This document shows positions 1 through 11,180 of a stretch of 64,000 nt of DNA, in pieces (the stretch's first letter is position 1; every line of letters begins with the position of its first letter). The stretch is taken from contig ML660201.1 in NCBI GenBank assembly GCA_007570785.1, forward strand, positions 36,933,656 through 36,997,655, given 5' to 3'. The translations under genes and the position numbers were made by a program. A model generated the notes under the pieces. The model was not told the DNA's origin, made no database searches, and was given only the letters and a program-made list of their open reading frames with translations. This stretch comes from Antilocapra americana. Lineage: Eukaryota > Chordata > Mammalia > Artiodactyla > Antilocapridae.

Positions 1-716
1 AAAAAACCTCGTATAGCCAAAGCAATCTTGAGAAAGAAGAATGGAACGGGCGGAATCAACCTCTCGGACTTTAGGCTATACTACAAATCCACAATCATTA
101 AGACAATATGGTACTGGCACAAAGACAGAAATATAGATCAATGGAACAAAATAGAAAGCCCAGAGATAAATCCACGCATCTATGGACACCTTATCTTTAA
201 CAAAGGAGGCAAAAATATACAATGGAGAAAAGACAATCTCTTTAACTAGTGGTGCTGGGAAAACTGGACAGCCACTTGTAAGAGAATGAAACTAGAACAC
301 TTTCTAACACCATACACAAAAATAAACTCAAAATGGATCAAAGATCTAAGCATAAGACCAGAAACTATAAAACTCCTAGAGGATAACATTGGCAAAACAC
401 TCTCCGACATAAACCAAAGCAGGATCCTCTATGACCCACCTCCCAGAATATCGGAAATAAAAGCACGAATAAACAAATGGGACCTAATTAAAATTAAAAG
501 CTTCTGCACAACAAAGGAAACTATAAGCAACGTGAAAAGACAGCCTTCAGAATGGGAGAAAATAATAGCCAATGAAGCAACGGACAGACAATTAATCTCA
601 AAAATATACAAGCAACTCCTGCAGCTCCATGCTAGAAAAATAAACGACCCAATCAAAAAGTGGGCCAAAGAACTTAACAGACATTTCTCCAAAGAAGACA
701 TAAAAATGGCTAACAA
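1..716 (+). mobile_element. Ruminant L1 LINE (host copy), 5' piece; cut by window edge
   Basis: Sense-strand L1 ORF2 sequence running in from upstream of the window and stopping where a second L1 has inserted. The same element resumes at 1317 and reaches its poly(A) near 2190, so both pieces are one copy. The first bases match the ORF2 stretch also seen at about 62080-62490, which supports the family call. The 5' end lies outside the window. Confidence 0.93.
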
Positions 717-1301
717 TATACTGTATTGTTGTTTTTGCTTCTGGCTTACTTCACTCTGGATAATGGGCTCCAGTTTCGTCCATCTGAGTAGAATTGCTTC
801 AAATGAATTTTTTTTTTAATGCTGAGTAATATTCCATTGTGTATATATACCACAGCTTTCTTATCCATTCGTCAGTTGATGGGCATCTAGGTTGCTTCCA
901 TGTCCTGGCTATTGTAAACAATGCAGCGATGAACATTGGGGTGCACGTGGCTCTTTCAATTCTGGTTTCCTCGGTGTATATGCCCAGCAGTGGGATTGCC
1001 GGGTCAACATGGGAGACAACAAAAGGAACGCAGATGTATAGAATAGACTTGTGGACTTTGTGGATGAGGGTAAGGGTGGGATGAGATGGGAGAAGGGCAT
1101 TGAAGCATGTTAATTGTCATGTGTCTAATCAATCGCCAGCCCAGGATTGATGCTCGGGACTGGTGCAGCGAGATTTCCCGGGGGGGAGGGAGGAGGGAGG
1201 GGGGACCCGGAGGGGAAGCATATGTAAACCCATGGTGATATCATAACAATGTATGGCTGAAACAATAACTAAAAAAAATAATAAAATTAAAAAAAAAAAA
1301 A
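717..1301 (+). mobile_element. Nested 5'-inverted (twin-primed) L1 insertion
   Basis: A second L1 inserted into the first. From 717 to about 1005 the L1 sequence is antisense (ORF2 C-terminus read backwards). From about 1006 to 1301 it is sense 3'UTR ending in poly(A). The 15-bp TSD AAAAATGGCTAACAA is perfect at 702-716 and 1302-1316, and the left copy follows a T, fitting L1 endonuclease cleavage. About 45 bases of L1 are missing at the inversion junction. This is the classic twin-priming structure. Its 3'UTR (gtgatatcat type) differs from that of the host copy (gtgatttcat type), so a different, later L1 lineage made it. Confidence 0.93.
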
Positions 1302-1316
1302 AAAAATGGCTAACAA

Positions 1317-2190
1317 ACACATGAAAAGATGCTCAACATCACTCATTATCAGGGAAATGCAAATCAAAACCACAATGAGGTACCACTTTACACCAGTCAG
1401 AATGGCTGTAATCCAAAAATCTTTAAGCAATAAATGCTGGAGAGGATGTGGAGAAAAGGGAACCCTCTTACACTGTTGGTGGGAATGCAAACTAGTACAG
1501 CCACTATGGAAAACAGTGTGGAGGTTCCTTAAAAAGCTGCAAATAGTCCTGCCATATGACCCAGCAATCCCACTACTGGGCATACACACTGAGGAAACCA
1601 GAATTGAAAGAGACACGTGTACCCCAATGTTCATCGCTGCATTGTTTACAATAGCCAGGACATGGAAGCAACCTAGATGCCCATCAACTGACGAATGGAT
1701 AAGAAAGCTGTGGTACATATACACAATGGAATATTACTCAGCATTAAAAAAAAATTCATTTGAATCAGTTCTACTCAGGTGGGTGGAACTGGAGCCTATT
1801 ATCCAGAGTGAAGTAAGCCAGGAGGAAAAACAAAAATACAGTATACTAACGCATATATATGGAATTTCGAAAGATGGTAACGAGAGCCCTGCATGTGAGA
1901 CAGCAAAAGAAATGCAGATGTATAGAACAGACTGGTGGACTCTGTGGAAGAGGGCAAGGGTGGGATGATATGGGAGAATGGCATTGAAACATGTTAAGTA
2001 TCATATGTGAAATCAATCGCCAGCCCAGGGCTGATGCTCGGGGCTGGTGCACCGAGATGACCCAGGGGGAGGGAATCAGGAGGGAGGAGGGAGGGGAGTT
2101 CTGGAGGGGGAACATATGTAGACCCATGGTGATTTCATGTCAATGTATTGCAAGACCAACACAATAAAGTAAAGTAAATTAAAAAAAAAA
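1317..2190 (+). mobile_element. Ruminant L1 LINE (host copy), 3' piece with poly(A)
   Basis: Continuation of the L1 interrupted at 716: the ORF2 C-terminus, then a 3'UTR with a G-rich polypurine stretch at about 2064-2112, an AATAAAG near 2163 and an A tail to about 2190. Confidence 0.93.
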
Positions 2191-4975
2191 ATTATGTCCT
2201 ATCTTAAAAGAAATACTTGTCAGGTTTTGACCTGGTATAACTGATAAGTGGGTATAATGTTTAACACATATATCATGTAATGAGCTGTGATATTAGGTGT
2301 TGATTGTAGACACTTGTTTGGGGTGACAAATGATACCTTCCAGATTAGAAACTTCATAGCAGCAAGTTCTGCTGCTTAGCTTTGTTTCTTATGCATCTTA
2401 GAAATTTATTTAAATTTCAAAAAGATTTGTTGGTGACAAACACTTTATGAAATGGGAAGTACTCATTACTCAGGTAACATTTCTTTCTGCTAGCAAATTA
2501 TCCTGAGAAGATAGTGCATTTTATGTAGTGCTTTTACCTTGAAAAGATTTTAAAGCTACTAGGCTCTCAGGCTTCACCACATCTTTATGGGGTCAATCAA
2601 TATGAATTTCACCATCCCCATCCTGTGGGTCACTTTTAGGGACCTGCAGGTACCAAGACCATCAGACAGAGCCCGCTTAGAGTGTTTGTGTACTTCAAGA
2701 CAACATTCATGCAGAGAGTGGTAAATCCATCTGTAGAAGAAGGTAGGGCCTTTGTGAGAGAACACACAAAGCAACAAAGGAACTTGTTGAAAGACACAAG
2801 ACTACAAAGCAAATCCACGGCTCCCTGGGGCTGCTGTGAGTACTTGCTTTTACAAGGCTGTTACTAAATATTTTCCTGACAGAACTGAAAACAACCTGCC
2901 AGATTTTACATGTGTTTCTTTGGAGAAAGCCATAGGTGGTTATCAGAAAAAAAACAAAAAACAAAAAAACATTCAGTGGCTTCAAATCTTTCTTCCTACT
3001 AGAATAATCATCTAGAGGGGGAAAAAATGTATTGTTGTGTATTCTGATTCTCCTACTTCAGTTCTGTTCTGTGGATTTCTTTGTGAAGGTGTTTGGGTCT
3101 CTGTCTCTCTCTGCCCTTTTGTTTCCTCTCTCTCTCTCCCCTCTTCTCTTTTCCTCCAAAATCAGACCAAACAACAAACAGACACACACACAACCCCCCC
3201 CCAAGTTTGTTGGCTCACTATTCTACTACTTTCTCATGCATTTGGAGAGCTTGAAGCTCAAACCTGAGAACGTAAGAGTTATAGACATGTTGCAGGAATG
3301 TCCGATGCACAGGAAGGTAAATAATAAATAATCTTTATTTTTCAAAGGGGAACAATTTAAACATCTTTGCCTACACATTCAAAGGAGAAACTCTTCTGGA
3401 CTTCTGTGAATTGTTGCCAGTCCTTGGTTATATATACTACCCAATAATTCAGAGTTTCTTGAAAGGAGTTAAACAACTTTTAAGGCCACCATAAATTTTA
3501 TTATTATTTCCTGTTATCTATTGCTTGCGCTCTCAGGGTGATCATCAAATTTGTATTCTCTTTGAATCATTCTAAATGAGAATTTGTTTCCAAAAAATGA
3601 TTATTTTTTTGGTGTGTTTTCAAAAGGAAAATTGGTGCTATCGGCTAATGACTGTGGAAAATGATTTTTGCCTATAGCATGGGATTATTTTTGAGATGTA
3701 TTTTGCTGTTCAAAAACCTCAGAAACCTGGAAGCAAAACTGACCAGCTTATAAAAATGCAAACAGGGACATGTCTTTCATTCCTGAGAATTTTTCTACAT
3801 GGAAGAATTGAAGACAAAAGGAAAGAAGGGAATAAGATAGAAGGGCAAAGAAAGGCACACTAATGTGAAATGTTTGATTGCCCTTTCCGCAAGTTGTCGC
3901 CTAGAAAGTATCTATTTATTGCAGTCAAAATCAAGTGATATTACACTGAGTTACTGTTTTATAGACCCCTGAGCTGAACAATTCTAGTTAAACAATTAGC
4001 TTCTTGCCTTCCTGATACAAGTTTTTATTATCTGTTGAGTTGCTTTTGAGGTATACATATATTTTTTGCAACAGGTGCTTATGAGATAGAGAAACAACTG
4101 AAAGCCTTTCCTTATAGCAGAGAATTCATACAACAAACAAAGCAAAGCAGACAGTTACATCAAATTAAAGCCCCTTTCATGAATGCGTGACCCTTAGGGG
4201 CACACAGCAGATAAAACATACAGTCCTTTTCAACATGATTTTGTAAATTGTGTGTTTGCCTGCTTATATTGCAAAAGAGATTTTTTTTTCTAATCATTTC
4301 AACTCCATTTGTATTTGCTTTAGCATAAGCCTTTTAAAAGACACAGTAGGATATTTAGAGTCCCGAATTACACGTTAAATATATAGCCATTCCTGGACAC
4401 CTTCCTAATTTATATAGAGCTGTTTCAAAACAGGATGAAATTTTGAAAATATTGTGATCTAAAATATTCAGTATTTCAAAAAATGGTAAGGTTTAGTGCT
4501 GAGACCATTGTGATGAAACAGCCTTTAGACTACTAATGACATTATGGGTAGGTGCATTCCTTTTGCTGGATAGTTTGACAGCATAGAGTCTGATCAAAAG
4601 AGATGATCCTCTGAGATAAGAATTCTAAGGGAGTTTCCTCAGGTAGTAAAGTGACAGAAGTTGAACAGAATATTCATTACAATGGCATTATAATGCTATC
4701 TATAATTTCATTGTGAAGCCAGTGATAAAATATGCAAAATGGTTGTGATGTAATTTATTAAAGTAGTTCTGACACAGTGTGAAAAAAGAAGATACAAAAT
4801 GGCAGGAATGCAAGATTTGCATTCTTGCAGATATGCAAGAATAGGCAGGTATATGAATATGGGCAAGAAGACAAGAATCACAAATGGAAAATGTAAACAG
4901 GTTTACAAAGGAGTTTATTGCTTTAAAAAAAACATATTATTAGCATTACTCTTGTGTCATCTTTTTAAAAAAATA
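2191..4975. other. Single-copy DNA, no gene or clear repeat recognised
   Basis: AT-rich sequence with short open frames only. A pyrimidine-rich run and a CA/C run lie at 3097-3203 (listed separately). I see no tRNA, snRNA or transposon signature here. Confidence 0.5.
3097..3203. repeat. CT-rich and (CA)n/C-run low complexity
   Basis: A long TC-rich block (about 3099-3160) is followed by a short ACACAC run and nine to ten C residues (3182-3203). Confidence 0.8.
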
Positions 4976-5150
4976 CAGTTGGTGCTTCCTATTCATAGGT
5001 TCCACATTTCATATTCATGTAATTTTGGATCAAAAACACTTGAAAAAAAATTCCAGAAAGCAAAACTTGAATTTATTGTATTGGCAACATTTACAGTGCA
5101 TTTACAACTGTTTACGCAGCATTTACATTGTATTAAGCATTAGAAGTACA

Positions 5151-5355
5151 ATTCCCCTGGTGGCTCAGTGGTAAAGAATCTGCTTGCCAGTGCCGGAGAC
5201 ACAGGAGACACAGATTTGATCCCTGGGTTGGGAAGATCCCCTGAAGAAGGAAATGGTAACCCATTCCAGTATTCTTGCTTGGGAAATCCTATGGACAGAA
5301 AAGCCCATGGGGTTGCAAAAGAGTCGGATACAACTTAACAGCTAAAACAACAACG
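5151..5355 (+). mobile_element. Bov-tA SINE in MER2
   Basis: tRNA-like head (cctggtggctcagtggtaaag) followed by the Bov-A body ending in gagtcggatacaac and an ACAACAAC tail. The flanks 5135-5149 and 5356-5370 look like a diverged TSD of MER2 sequence. Confidence 0.93.
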
Positions 5356-5416
5356 AGGTATTATTAGTAATCTACAGATGATATAAAGTATACAAGAGGA
5401 TGTACTTAGGTTATAT

Positions 5417-5649
5417 GGGCTTCCCTGGTGGCTCAATGGTAAAGAATTCAATGCCAATGCAGTTGATGCAGGAGACCTGAGTTCAATCCCTGAGTTGGGA
5501 CAATCCTCTGGAGAAGGGAATGGCTACTCACTCCAGTATTCTTGCCTGGAGAAGCCAGATTTATGGACAGAGGAGCCTGGTGAGCTACACTACATGGGGT
5601 CAGTAGCAAAGATTCGGACACAGTTGAGTGACTAAGCACACACACATAC
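5417..5649 (+). mobile_element. Bov-tA SINE in MER2
   Basis: Begins gggcttccctggtggctca and ends in a short CA tail. The 9-bp TSD AGGTTATAT is perfect at 5408-5416 and 5650-5658. It is the second SINE inside the same MER2. Confidence 0.95.
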
Positions 5650-5763
5650 AGGTTATATACAAATACTCCACTATTTTGTATAAAAGACTTTGGCATTTGT
5701 GGATTTTGGTGTCTGTGGGGGATTCTGGAGCCAGTCTCCCAAGGATACCCAAGAACAACTGTA

Positions 5764-6254
5764 TATAAAAGTAAGCTGATATATGTATGAATTAATAATG
5801 CTCCAATACCATGTTGACAATGTTCAGGGCATCACCATGAGAATAGGCTGAGTCTACCTCTGGCAGTTCTCTTGGGGGGCACTCATTTACTATGGTCCAT
5901 GATCTAACCCATGGAAGGTTCTTCTTCTCAGGATGAACTCACATTACCCAAGCTTGTGCAGCTGAATGCTAGCCCAGAGTGCTATGATTTACAATGAGCT
6001 ATTGAATCACTGTACAGAATGCTGGGTCAGTACACCCAGTGCATTCCATCCTTTGTGAAGGCTTGAACAAGCAATGCAGGGAGCCAGAGCATCAGAAAAT
6101 GGCCTGTTTTGAATAAGAAGAGAGCAGAAGGAGTTGAAAGGCATGACAATGTTTTCATATAACATGACTGTCACTCTTTAGATGGCGTGATACCAGGGTC
6201 TCACAGTGAGGTTGGTGGAGGAGTGAAACGTAGTTTTCCTTCTACCTTACTGAT
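5764..6254. other. No feature recognised
   Basis: Single-copy-looking DNA between MER2 and an LTR-like block. Confidence 0.4.
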
Positions 6255-6775
6255 ACTGAGTTCTTAGCCGAGATCCTTGTAATCAAAGACAAACTGACAC
6301 AAGAGAAAAGCAAACAGAAGTTTATTAACATGTAGACCATATCTTTCCTTGGGAGATACCCAGGGGAAGATGAGTGACTCCCCAAGATAGCTTGAGATTC
6401 AGACTTTATTTCCCTTTCTTGATAGGGAAAGAGTGGAGAGTGGGACAGAGATGTAGACCTCTTAGGGGAGAGTAAATGATTTTTAGCAAAGATGAGTGGG
6501 AGCTTAGTAGAGTAGCTAGGAGGTGTGATGATTTGTGACTAAGATTGGGTGTGGTGTTGACTTTTTGTCTCCTTACCTGTGGCGAGTCAGTCTTCCCTGG
6601 TTGAAGAAACTCCCAGAAAGGGAATTTTGAGCTTCTTTTAGAGGATTTGCTTTTAGGCAGGTAAGGGGAGTTTGGAGAAAGTCTCTCCCTGCATTTGCTA
6701 TTTTTGAAGTGCCTACAGCTCAAAATAATCAATAAACCAAAATGGCACATTTTGAAGTAGCATGTTCTTTTATCC
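6255..6775 (-). mobile_element. Candidate ancient LTR-like repeat, family unassigned
   Basis: The layout (agcaaacagaagtttattaa near 6310, then T-rich and G-rich stretches, ending near ccaaaatggcacatttt at about 6738) resembles antisense copies of old mammalian ERV LTRs. I cannot name the family. It could instead be unique DNA. Confidence 0.35.
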
Positions 6776-7300
6776 TTCAGTGGTCTTGCCAGAAGACCTG
6801 AAATTCCATCACCTTAGCTGCCTACAGCCTCCTTTATACTCCACGTTAGGGTTGCCCTTCTCCTGATGTAAGAATACCAAATGGCCATTAAATGAAGACT
6901 TATTTTCCCTAGACAGTACTTAAATGTCTCCTGACAACATTTGTCTGTAGCTTTTCCTTGGCTGTTTCCATGGCTGACCATTCCCCCTCCACTGCCCTCT
7001 GCTTTAAATAGGTTAATATCTTCTACCAGTTGAAAGTCAAGTTCTGCTTACATGTTTTCTTCCATATGATGAAATATCTCTGTATTGATCCATTACATAT
7101 ACAATAGCAGTACTAATTTTCTAAGTTCTTGTGGGTGTGTACTTTACTGTTGCTCACATATATTGAAAACAGCAGGTGACAGAGTTGAGAAGCCAGTAGA
7201 ATTTAAATATCAGATGAAAGAGGAACATGGGAACTGAGATAAGTCAACAGAGAATTAACTCCCAAGTGCCCATTTTATTTACTATAAATCTAGTAAAATG
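6776..7300. other. No feature recognised
   Basis: AT-rich DNA with no convincing repeat or coding signal. Confidence 0.4.
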
Positions 7301-7513
7301 CTTTGTTGCTCAGTCATGTCTGACTCTCTGGAGGCCCTTGTACCGTAGCCCACCAGGCTCCTCTGTCCATGGAATTATCCAGGCAACAATGGTGGAGTGG
7401 GTTGCCATTGCCTCCTCCGGGGGATCTTCCTGACCCAGGGATCGAACACGTGTCTCTTGGGTTTCCTGTATTGGCAGGCAGATTCTTTACCTCTAGCACC
7501 ACCTGGGAAGCCC
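7301..7513 (-). mobile_element. Bov-tA SINE
   Basis: Reverse-complement Bov-tA: the gttgctcagtcatgtctgac 3' end on the left and the ccacctgggaagcc tRNA head on the right. No long TSD is visible, only CTATAA on both sides. Confidence 0.93.
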
Positions 7514-9547
7514 TATAAGAAGCATACAAAGCATAAAATCGAAGTTGCCTCATTTCGTCTTGTCAGAGCCCATGCTGAATAGGAGGGTAAGGTACTGGGG
7601 GCTCTTTGGGACCTTCAGACAAGATACCAAGAAAGGACAGTTCCTCTTTATTGATGTAAGACGTGAGCATTGGAAGTCATATAACTCCTATAATAGGAGG
7701 GATCAGACTACTTTCAGTAATGGCAGCCTTTGCTTCAACACTGACTCCTATTTATCTTTAAACTATCTCTTCTTTTCAGAGAACTCTCTTTCCTGTTTGG
7801 AAGAGTGGTCAGTTGAGCCTCAGCAACCTTATTTACTCACCATATGGTTCTCTGGCAAAAATTCTTTCTGTTAGAGTTGGATACTTAATCCAAGTGTGCC
7901 TCACCAGGGACTGTCTTCCTGGAATTTGAGGCAGTGATTTTCTGTGTGGCTGGAACTGTGACACGTAAACCTGAGACCTGTGGATGGCTTTATTTCTCTC
8001 TGAGGACTGAGGAGTGGAGAAATAAGAGGACTATATTTTCTAGGTTCCATTCTCTGGCATTATGGAAGTGGCTGTATCTCTGCCTCTGAGTCCTTGGGAC
8101 CCTCTTTGTGTCCTCTAATAACTTCTCTCTTTACATTTCATCCTAGTTTCTGTTATTTGGAACAAAGAGACTTAGCAATATATTCCCACTGCGAACTAGC
8201 AGCACAAGAATAATATTCCTCAAAAATCAGAAGAGTTGCTATTACACAGGGGGTTGGAAGATTTAGGTGACATAGATATCATCTTCAAATTTGGTGTTTT
8301 AAGGGTATTTTTACATCTCTGATAAAACTTTGCAGATCCTTCCTGTTGAGTTGTCTGAAGCATTCCTTAGATAAGGGACCACTCTGAGGTTAGTTCCTTG
8401 GGAACTGGTTAACCAGGGAAATCTCTTCAAAATGACAAAAACTGGACTTTAGTACAATGTTTAAAGGCCAAAGACTGAGATAATCTAAAATTAAAATAAG
8501 TTTCTCAGAAGGCACCTCTTCTCCCCCTGGCAGCCCTGCCTGCTCCCAAGCATACAAATACTCAAAGATACTAGGGGCTGAGATGGACCTTTGGATTTCT
8601 ACTTCATGTTATATTGCATATGCTAAATGACTGGCTCTGAGGCTTTGCTTTGAGAATAATAGTCACCAATGACTATTTGATTGTGTCTTTAGACTCTCAA
8701 ATTCTATTTACAAATCAAATTCAAAGAGGTTTGATTTGAGGAGGTAACATGGGCAATAATGATTGTATGAAAACGTTTAGCTAAAATTTATCACCATATC
8801 CTCGTCAAAGACCATTTACTACCCACTGAGAAACATTACAAAGAAAATAAATTGTCATTGAACCCCACCATTGGATTGATTGGGAAATGTCATTTATTTC
8901 TAGGAAAAAGGGAACACTGGTTGTAAGAGAAAGGGCTTCTTAAGGCTCTCTTATTGGTTGTTTCGAAGTGCTGAATTTAATAAGGCACAAGCAACTAGAA
9001 AGAGAATAGGGAGTGACAGGCGTAGAACAGTGAGTGTAATATACAGCGAGAGTGGGGAATCCATCACGCCGGAACATTTTCTTGGTAGAGAAAGAAAGCA
9101 TTGCTGTGTAAAATGGCTTAGCTTTGAAGGAATTCCAGGTCTTTATTTTTGGCCATTCAACTGTAGACTGGGGTTTCACAAGACTCATATTGGGTTTAGA
9201 GGTTATGAAATACTGTTTTCCAAATGGAAATATATGGCTCGTAATCTCAAAGGAAAAGAAAGCAAAGAAAGAGCAATGCTTCTTGGCCAAGGCATCAGTA
9301 ATCCTTTTACTCTGAGATCTGTAATGATCACCCAAGGGCAGTAGCTCATTCTCCTGCTGCTTTTCCAACCTTCTTTATGTTTTTATTTAAAAACCTTTGA
9401 TTCTATTAAGATATATCATAAAAGCGATATCTTGATATGCACATAGATCTGTCCTTGAGAAAGATAATGTAACACATGACTTATAAATTACCTGTACCAT
9501 TTTTTTCATTTCTCCATGGTTTGAAAATTTTTGTTTGTTTTGGTGAA
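7514..9547. other. Single-copy DNA; overlapping ORFs on both strands at 8940-9368
   Basis: No repeat family recognised. At 8940-9368 a minus-strand frame of 142 codons and a plus-strand frame of 128 codons (8958-9344) overlap; they are among the longest open frames in non-repeat sequence here. Neither product has a motif I recognise, and the overlap suggests chance or a biased conserved element rather than a gene. Confidence 0.4.
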
Positions 9548-10035
9548 AACAGGCTATCTTATGCTGCAGTAACAAATTCGTCTCCAAAATCCCAGTGGCA
9601 TAACATGAAAGAAGGCTCATCTCTTATTCAAGGTACATGTTCAACACAAGTTGTCAGGGGCCTCTGCTATTTGTGGTCATTCAGGGACCCAAACTGATAA
9701 AGCACACCATCATGTGACCTTCTTAGGGAAGAAAAACTAGGGAATTAAACATGGACTTCGGGGAGTTCCCTGATGGTCTGGTGGTTAGGATCGGCATTTT
9801 TCACTGCTGTGGCCTGGGTTCAATCCCTTGTCAAGAAGCTGAGATCATGCCACATGGCTAAGATTTTAAAAGATAAATAAGTAAAATAAACATGAGGTTT
9901 TCTCTGACTTAACCCTGTAATGAAGTATGTTACTTTTGTCTCATACCCCATTGAGTAGAGCTAGTCGCATGGCCCTTCCGGCCACAGGCGCCTGAGATGT
10001 GCAGGGATCTCTATGCTCAGGGCCGAAGAGAGGTG
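9548..10035 (-). mobile_element. MaLR-like LTR (MLT1 type), split by a CHR SINE
   Basis: The left half carries the pattern gctgcagtaacaaatt then ccagtggcataac. The right half carries ctagtcgcatggccc. Both fit the antisense side of an MLT1-type solo LTR. The CHR SINE at 9761-9890 sits between them. The exact subfamily is uncertain. Confidence 0.6.
9761..9890 (+). mobile_element. CHR-2-type tRNA SINE
   Basis: Starts gggagttccctgatggtctg with a ggttcaatccct B-box-like motif and an A-rich tail (aagataaataagtaaa). Confidence 0.85.
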
Positions 10036-10239
10036 GATGCAGTTGGTAGAATCTACAATAATGTCTACCACAGTTCAACTTTCTTAAGGCTTTGTTCCTC
10101 CATGAATTCAGCTCACAGCAATAACCTCTTCCTTTGAAGATCTGTTAATGCTTGAGTCTACTATTCATTTGACCCTTAGCTTTCACTCTCTTTGATATGT
10201 AAATATACTAGTGAAGATGAATAAATATTGGTATCTTTA

Positions 10240-10365
10240 TGACATGTCTCCTATGCATGATTATAACTTCCTTGAAAATAGACAGTATGTAGTTTTTGTA
10301 TCACCCGTAGTACTTTGCATGTCCAGTAGGAGTGGAATGAATATAGTTTATGGGTGAAGCAAGTA
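10240..10365 (+). mobile_element. Probable L2 3' end fragment
   Basis: The order (aacttccttgaaaatagaca, then gtactttgcatgtccagtag, then gaatgaata) matches the L2 3' terminal layout. Diverged. Confidence 0.45.
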
Positions 10366-10461
10366 TTCAAATGACAGGAAATGGATAAGAAGCAAATTTG
10401 CTAACTTTATTTATTTCACCATGCATAGCAATTTCCTAATGGGAAGAGGTGTTCATGTCAA

Positions 10462-10650
10462 GTTTTTTTTTTTTTTCCTGTGGGCCATTTAAAAAATCTT
10501 TCTTGAATTTGTTACAGTATTGCATCTGTTTATGTTTTGGTTTTTTTGGCCAGGAGGCATGTGAGATATTAGCTCCCTGAGCAGGGATTGAACTTGAATC
10601 CCCTGCATTGAAAGGTGAAGTCTTAACCATTGGACCTCCAGGGAAGTCCC
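10462..10650 (-). mobile_element. CHR-2-type tRNA SINE
   Basis: Poly(T) at the left, then the reverse of a CHR body; ends ccattggacctccagggaag. The 9-bp TSD TCATGTCAA is perfect at 10453-10461 and 10651-10659. Confidence 0.9.
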
Positions 10651-10659
10651 TCATGTCAA

Positions 10660-11059
10660 ATTAATTGACAGTCTTTATAATCTTTCTCTAGTCATTGAAA
10701 AGACTACTCTGAGCTCTTGTTGCTGAGGGCCATGAACACTTTGTGATAGAACACTTTTGATATTTCTGGCTTTTGTTCAGCTAAGAAGAAAGGAAACAAA
10801 GGGAGGAAATCTGAAGAGAAAGGACCTTAGAGTTGAGGGAAAAGCTGTCAATAGTCAAAGGGGAAGGAGGAAAATCACTGGAACCCATTTAAACCAACAA
10901 GCATGAGAAGAGAAAGCATAATAATGTATAGGACTTAGTGCTTGCCTGCAGCCTTGGTGTTAAGATGAGACATAATCGTGGAGAAAGAATGAGGTGGATA
11001 AAGCAACATGCGAGATGTTCCATCTGCAGGGTTGGTACTAGACAAAACTTGAGAAAACC
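10660..11059. other. No feature recognised
   Basis: Purine-rich single-copy DNA. Confidence 0.4.
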
Positions 11060-11180
11060 TCTGTGGTAGTGATCTATTGCTGACCATCAAATTAAGCTGA
11101 AATGGAATTGTTTAAAACTGCAATAAATATTTAGTATTCTACTCTGTTTCCATGGGTCAGGAATTTGGGTTGGGCTTCAG

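Larger units (their letters stand above)
1..1968 (+). pseudogene. L1 ORF2 C-terminal portion, interrupted by nested L1
   Basis: This is the part of the L1 ORF2 protein downstream of the RT core, including the C-terminal cysteine-rich region ([19 protein letters not shown] at about 1435-1490). In live L1, ORF2p supplies endonuclease and reverse transcriptase for target-primed insertion in the nucleus. One frame is used throughout. The only nonsense codon I see in it is TAG at 247-249, where the related copy at 62310 has an AAG lysine codon. The 600 bp between the two TSD copies (717-1316) is a multiple of three, so the frame is the same on both sides, but the insert itself breaks the protein. 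The usual ORF2 stop (TAG after the IYGI residues) is TCG at 1867-1869, so this copy reads on to TGA at 1966-1968. It is clearly non-functional. Confidence 0.9.
4976..5761 (-). mobile_element. MER2 DNA transposon (Tigger type), interrupted by two SINEs
   Basis: Both ends show the CAGTTG-type terminal inverted repeat, and the element is flanked by TA at 4974-4975 and 5762-5763, as expected for Tc1/mariner-Tigger elements. The right end reads as the reverse of the MER2 start (ggattttggt then a G-rich run then ccaaggataccc). After removing two younger Bov-tA insertions the element is about 345 bp, the usual MER2 length. It has no coding capacity. Confidence 0.85.

Noticed and set aside
1287..1724. 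Antisense 145-codon frame
   Set aside because: Reverse shadow of L1 ORF2; part of the apparent protein is translated poly(T).
2640..2834. Possible plus-strand exon: TTTTAG acceptor, about 65 open codons, TGCT|GTGAGT donor
   Set aside because: Weak acceptor tract, no recognised product and an equally long open frame on the opposite strand. Open runs of this size are common in this window.
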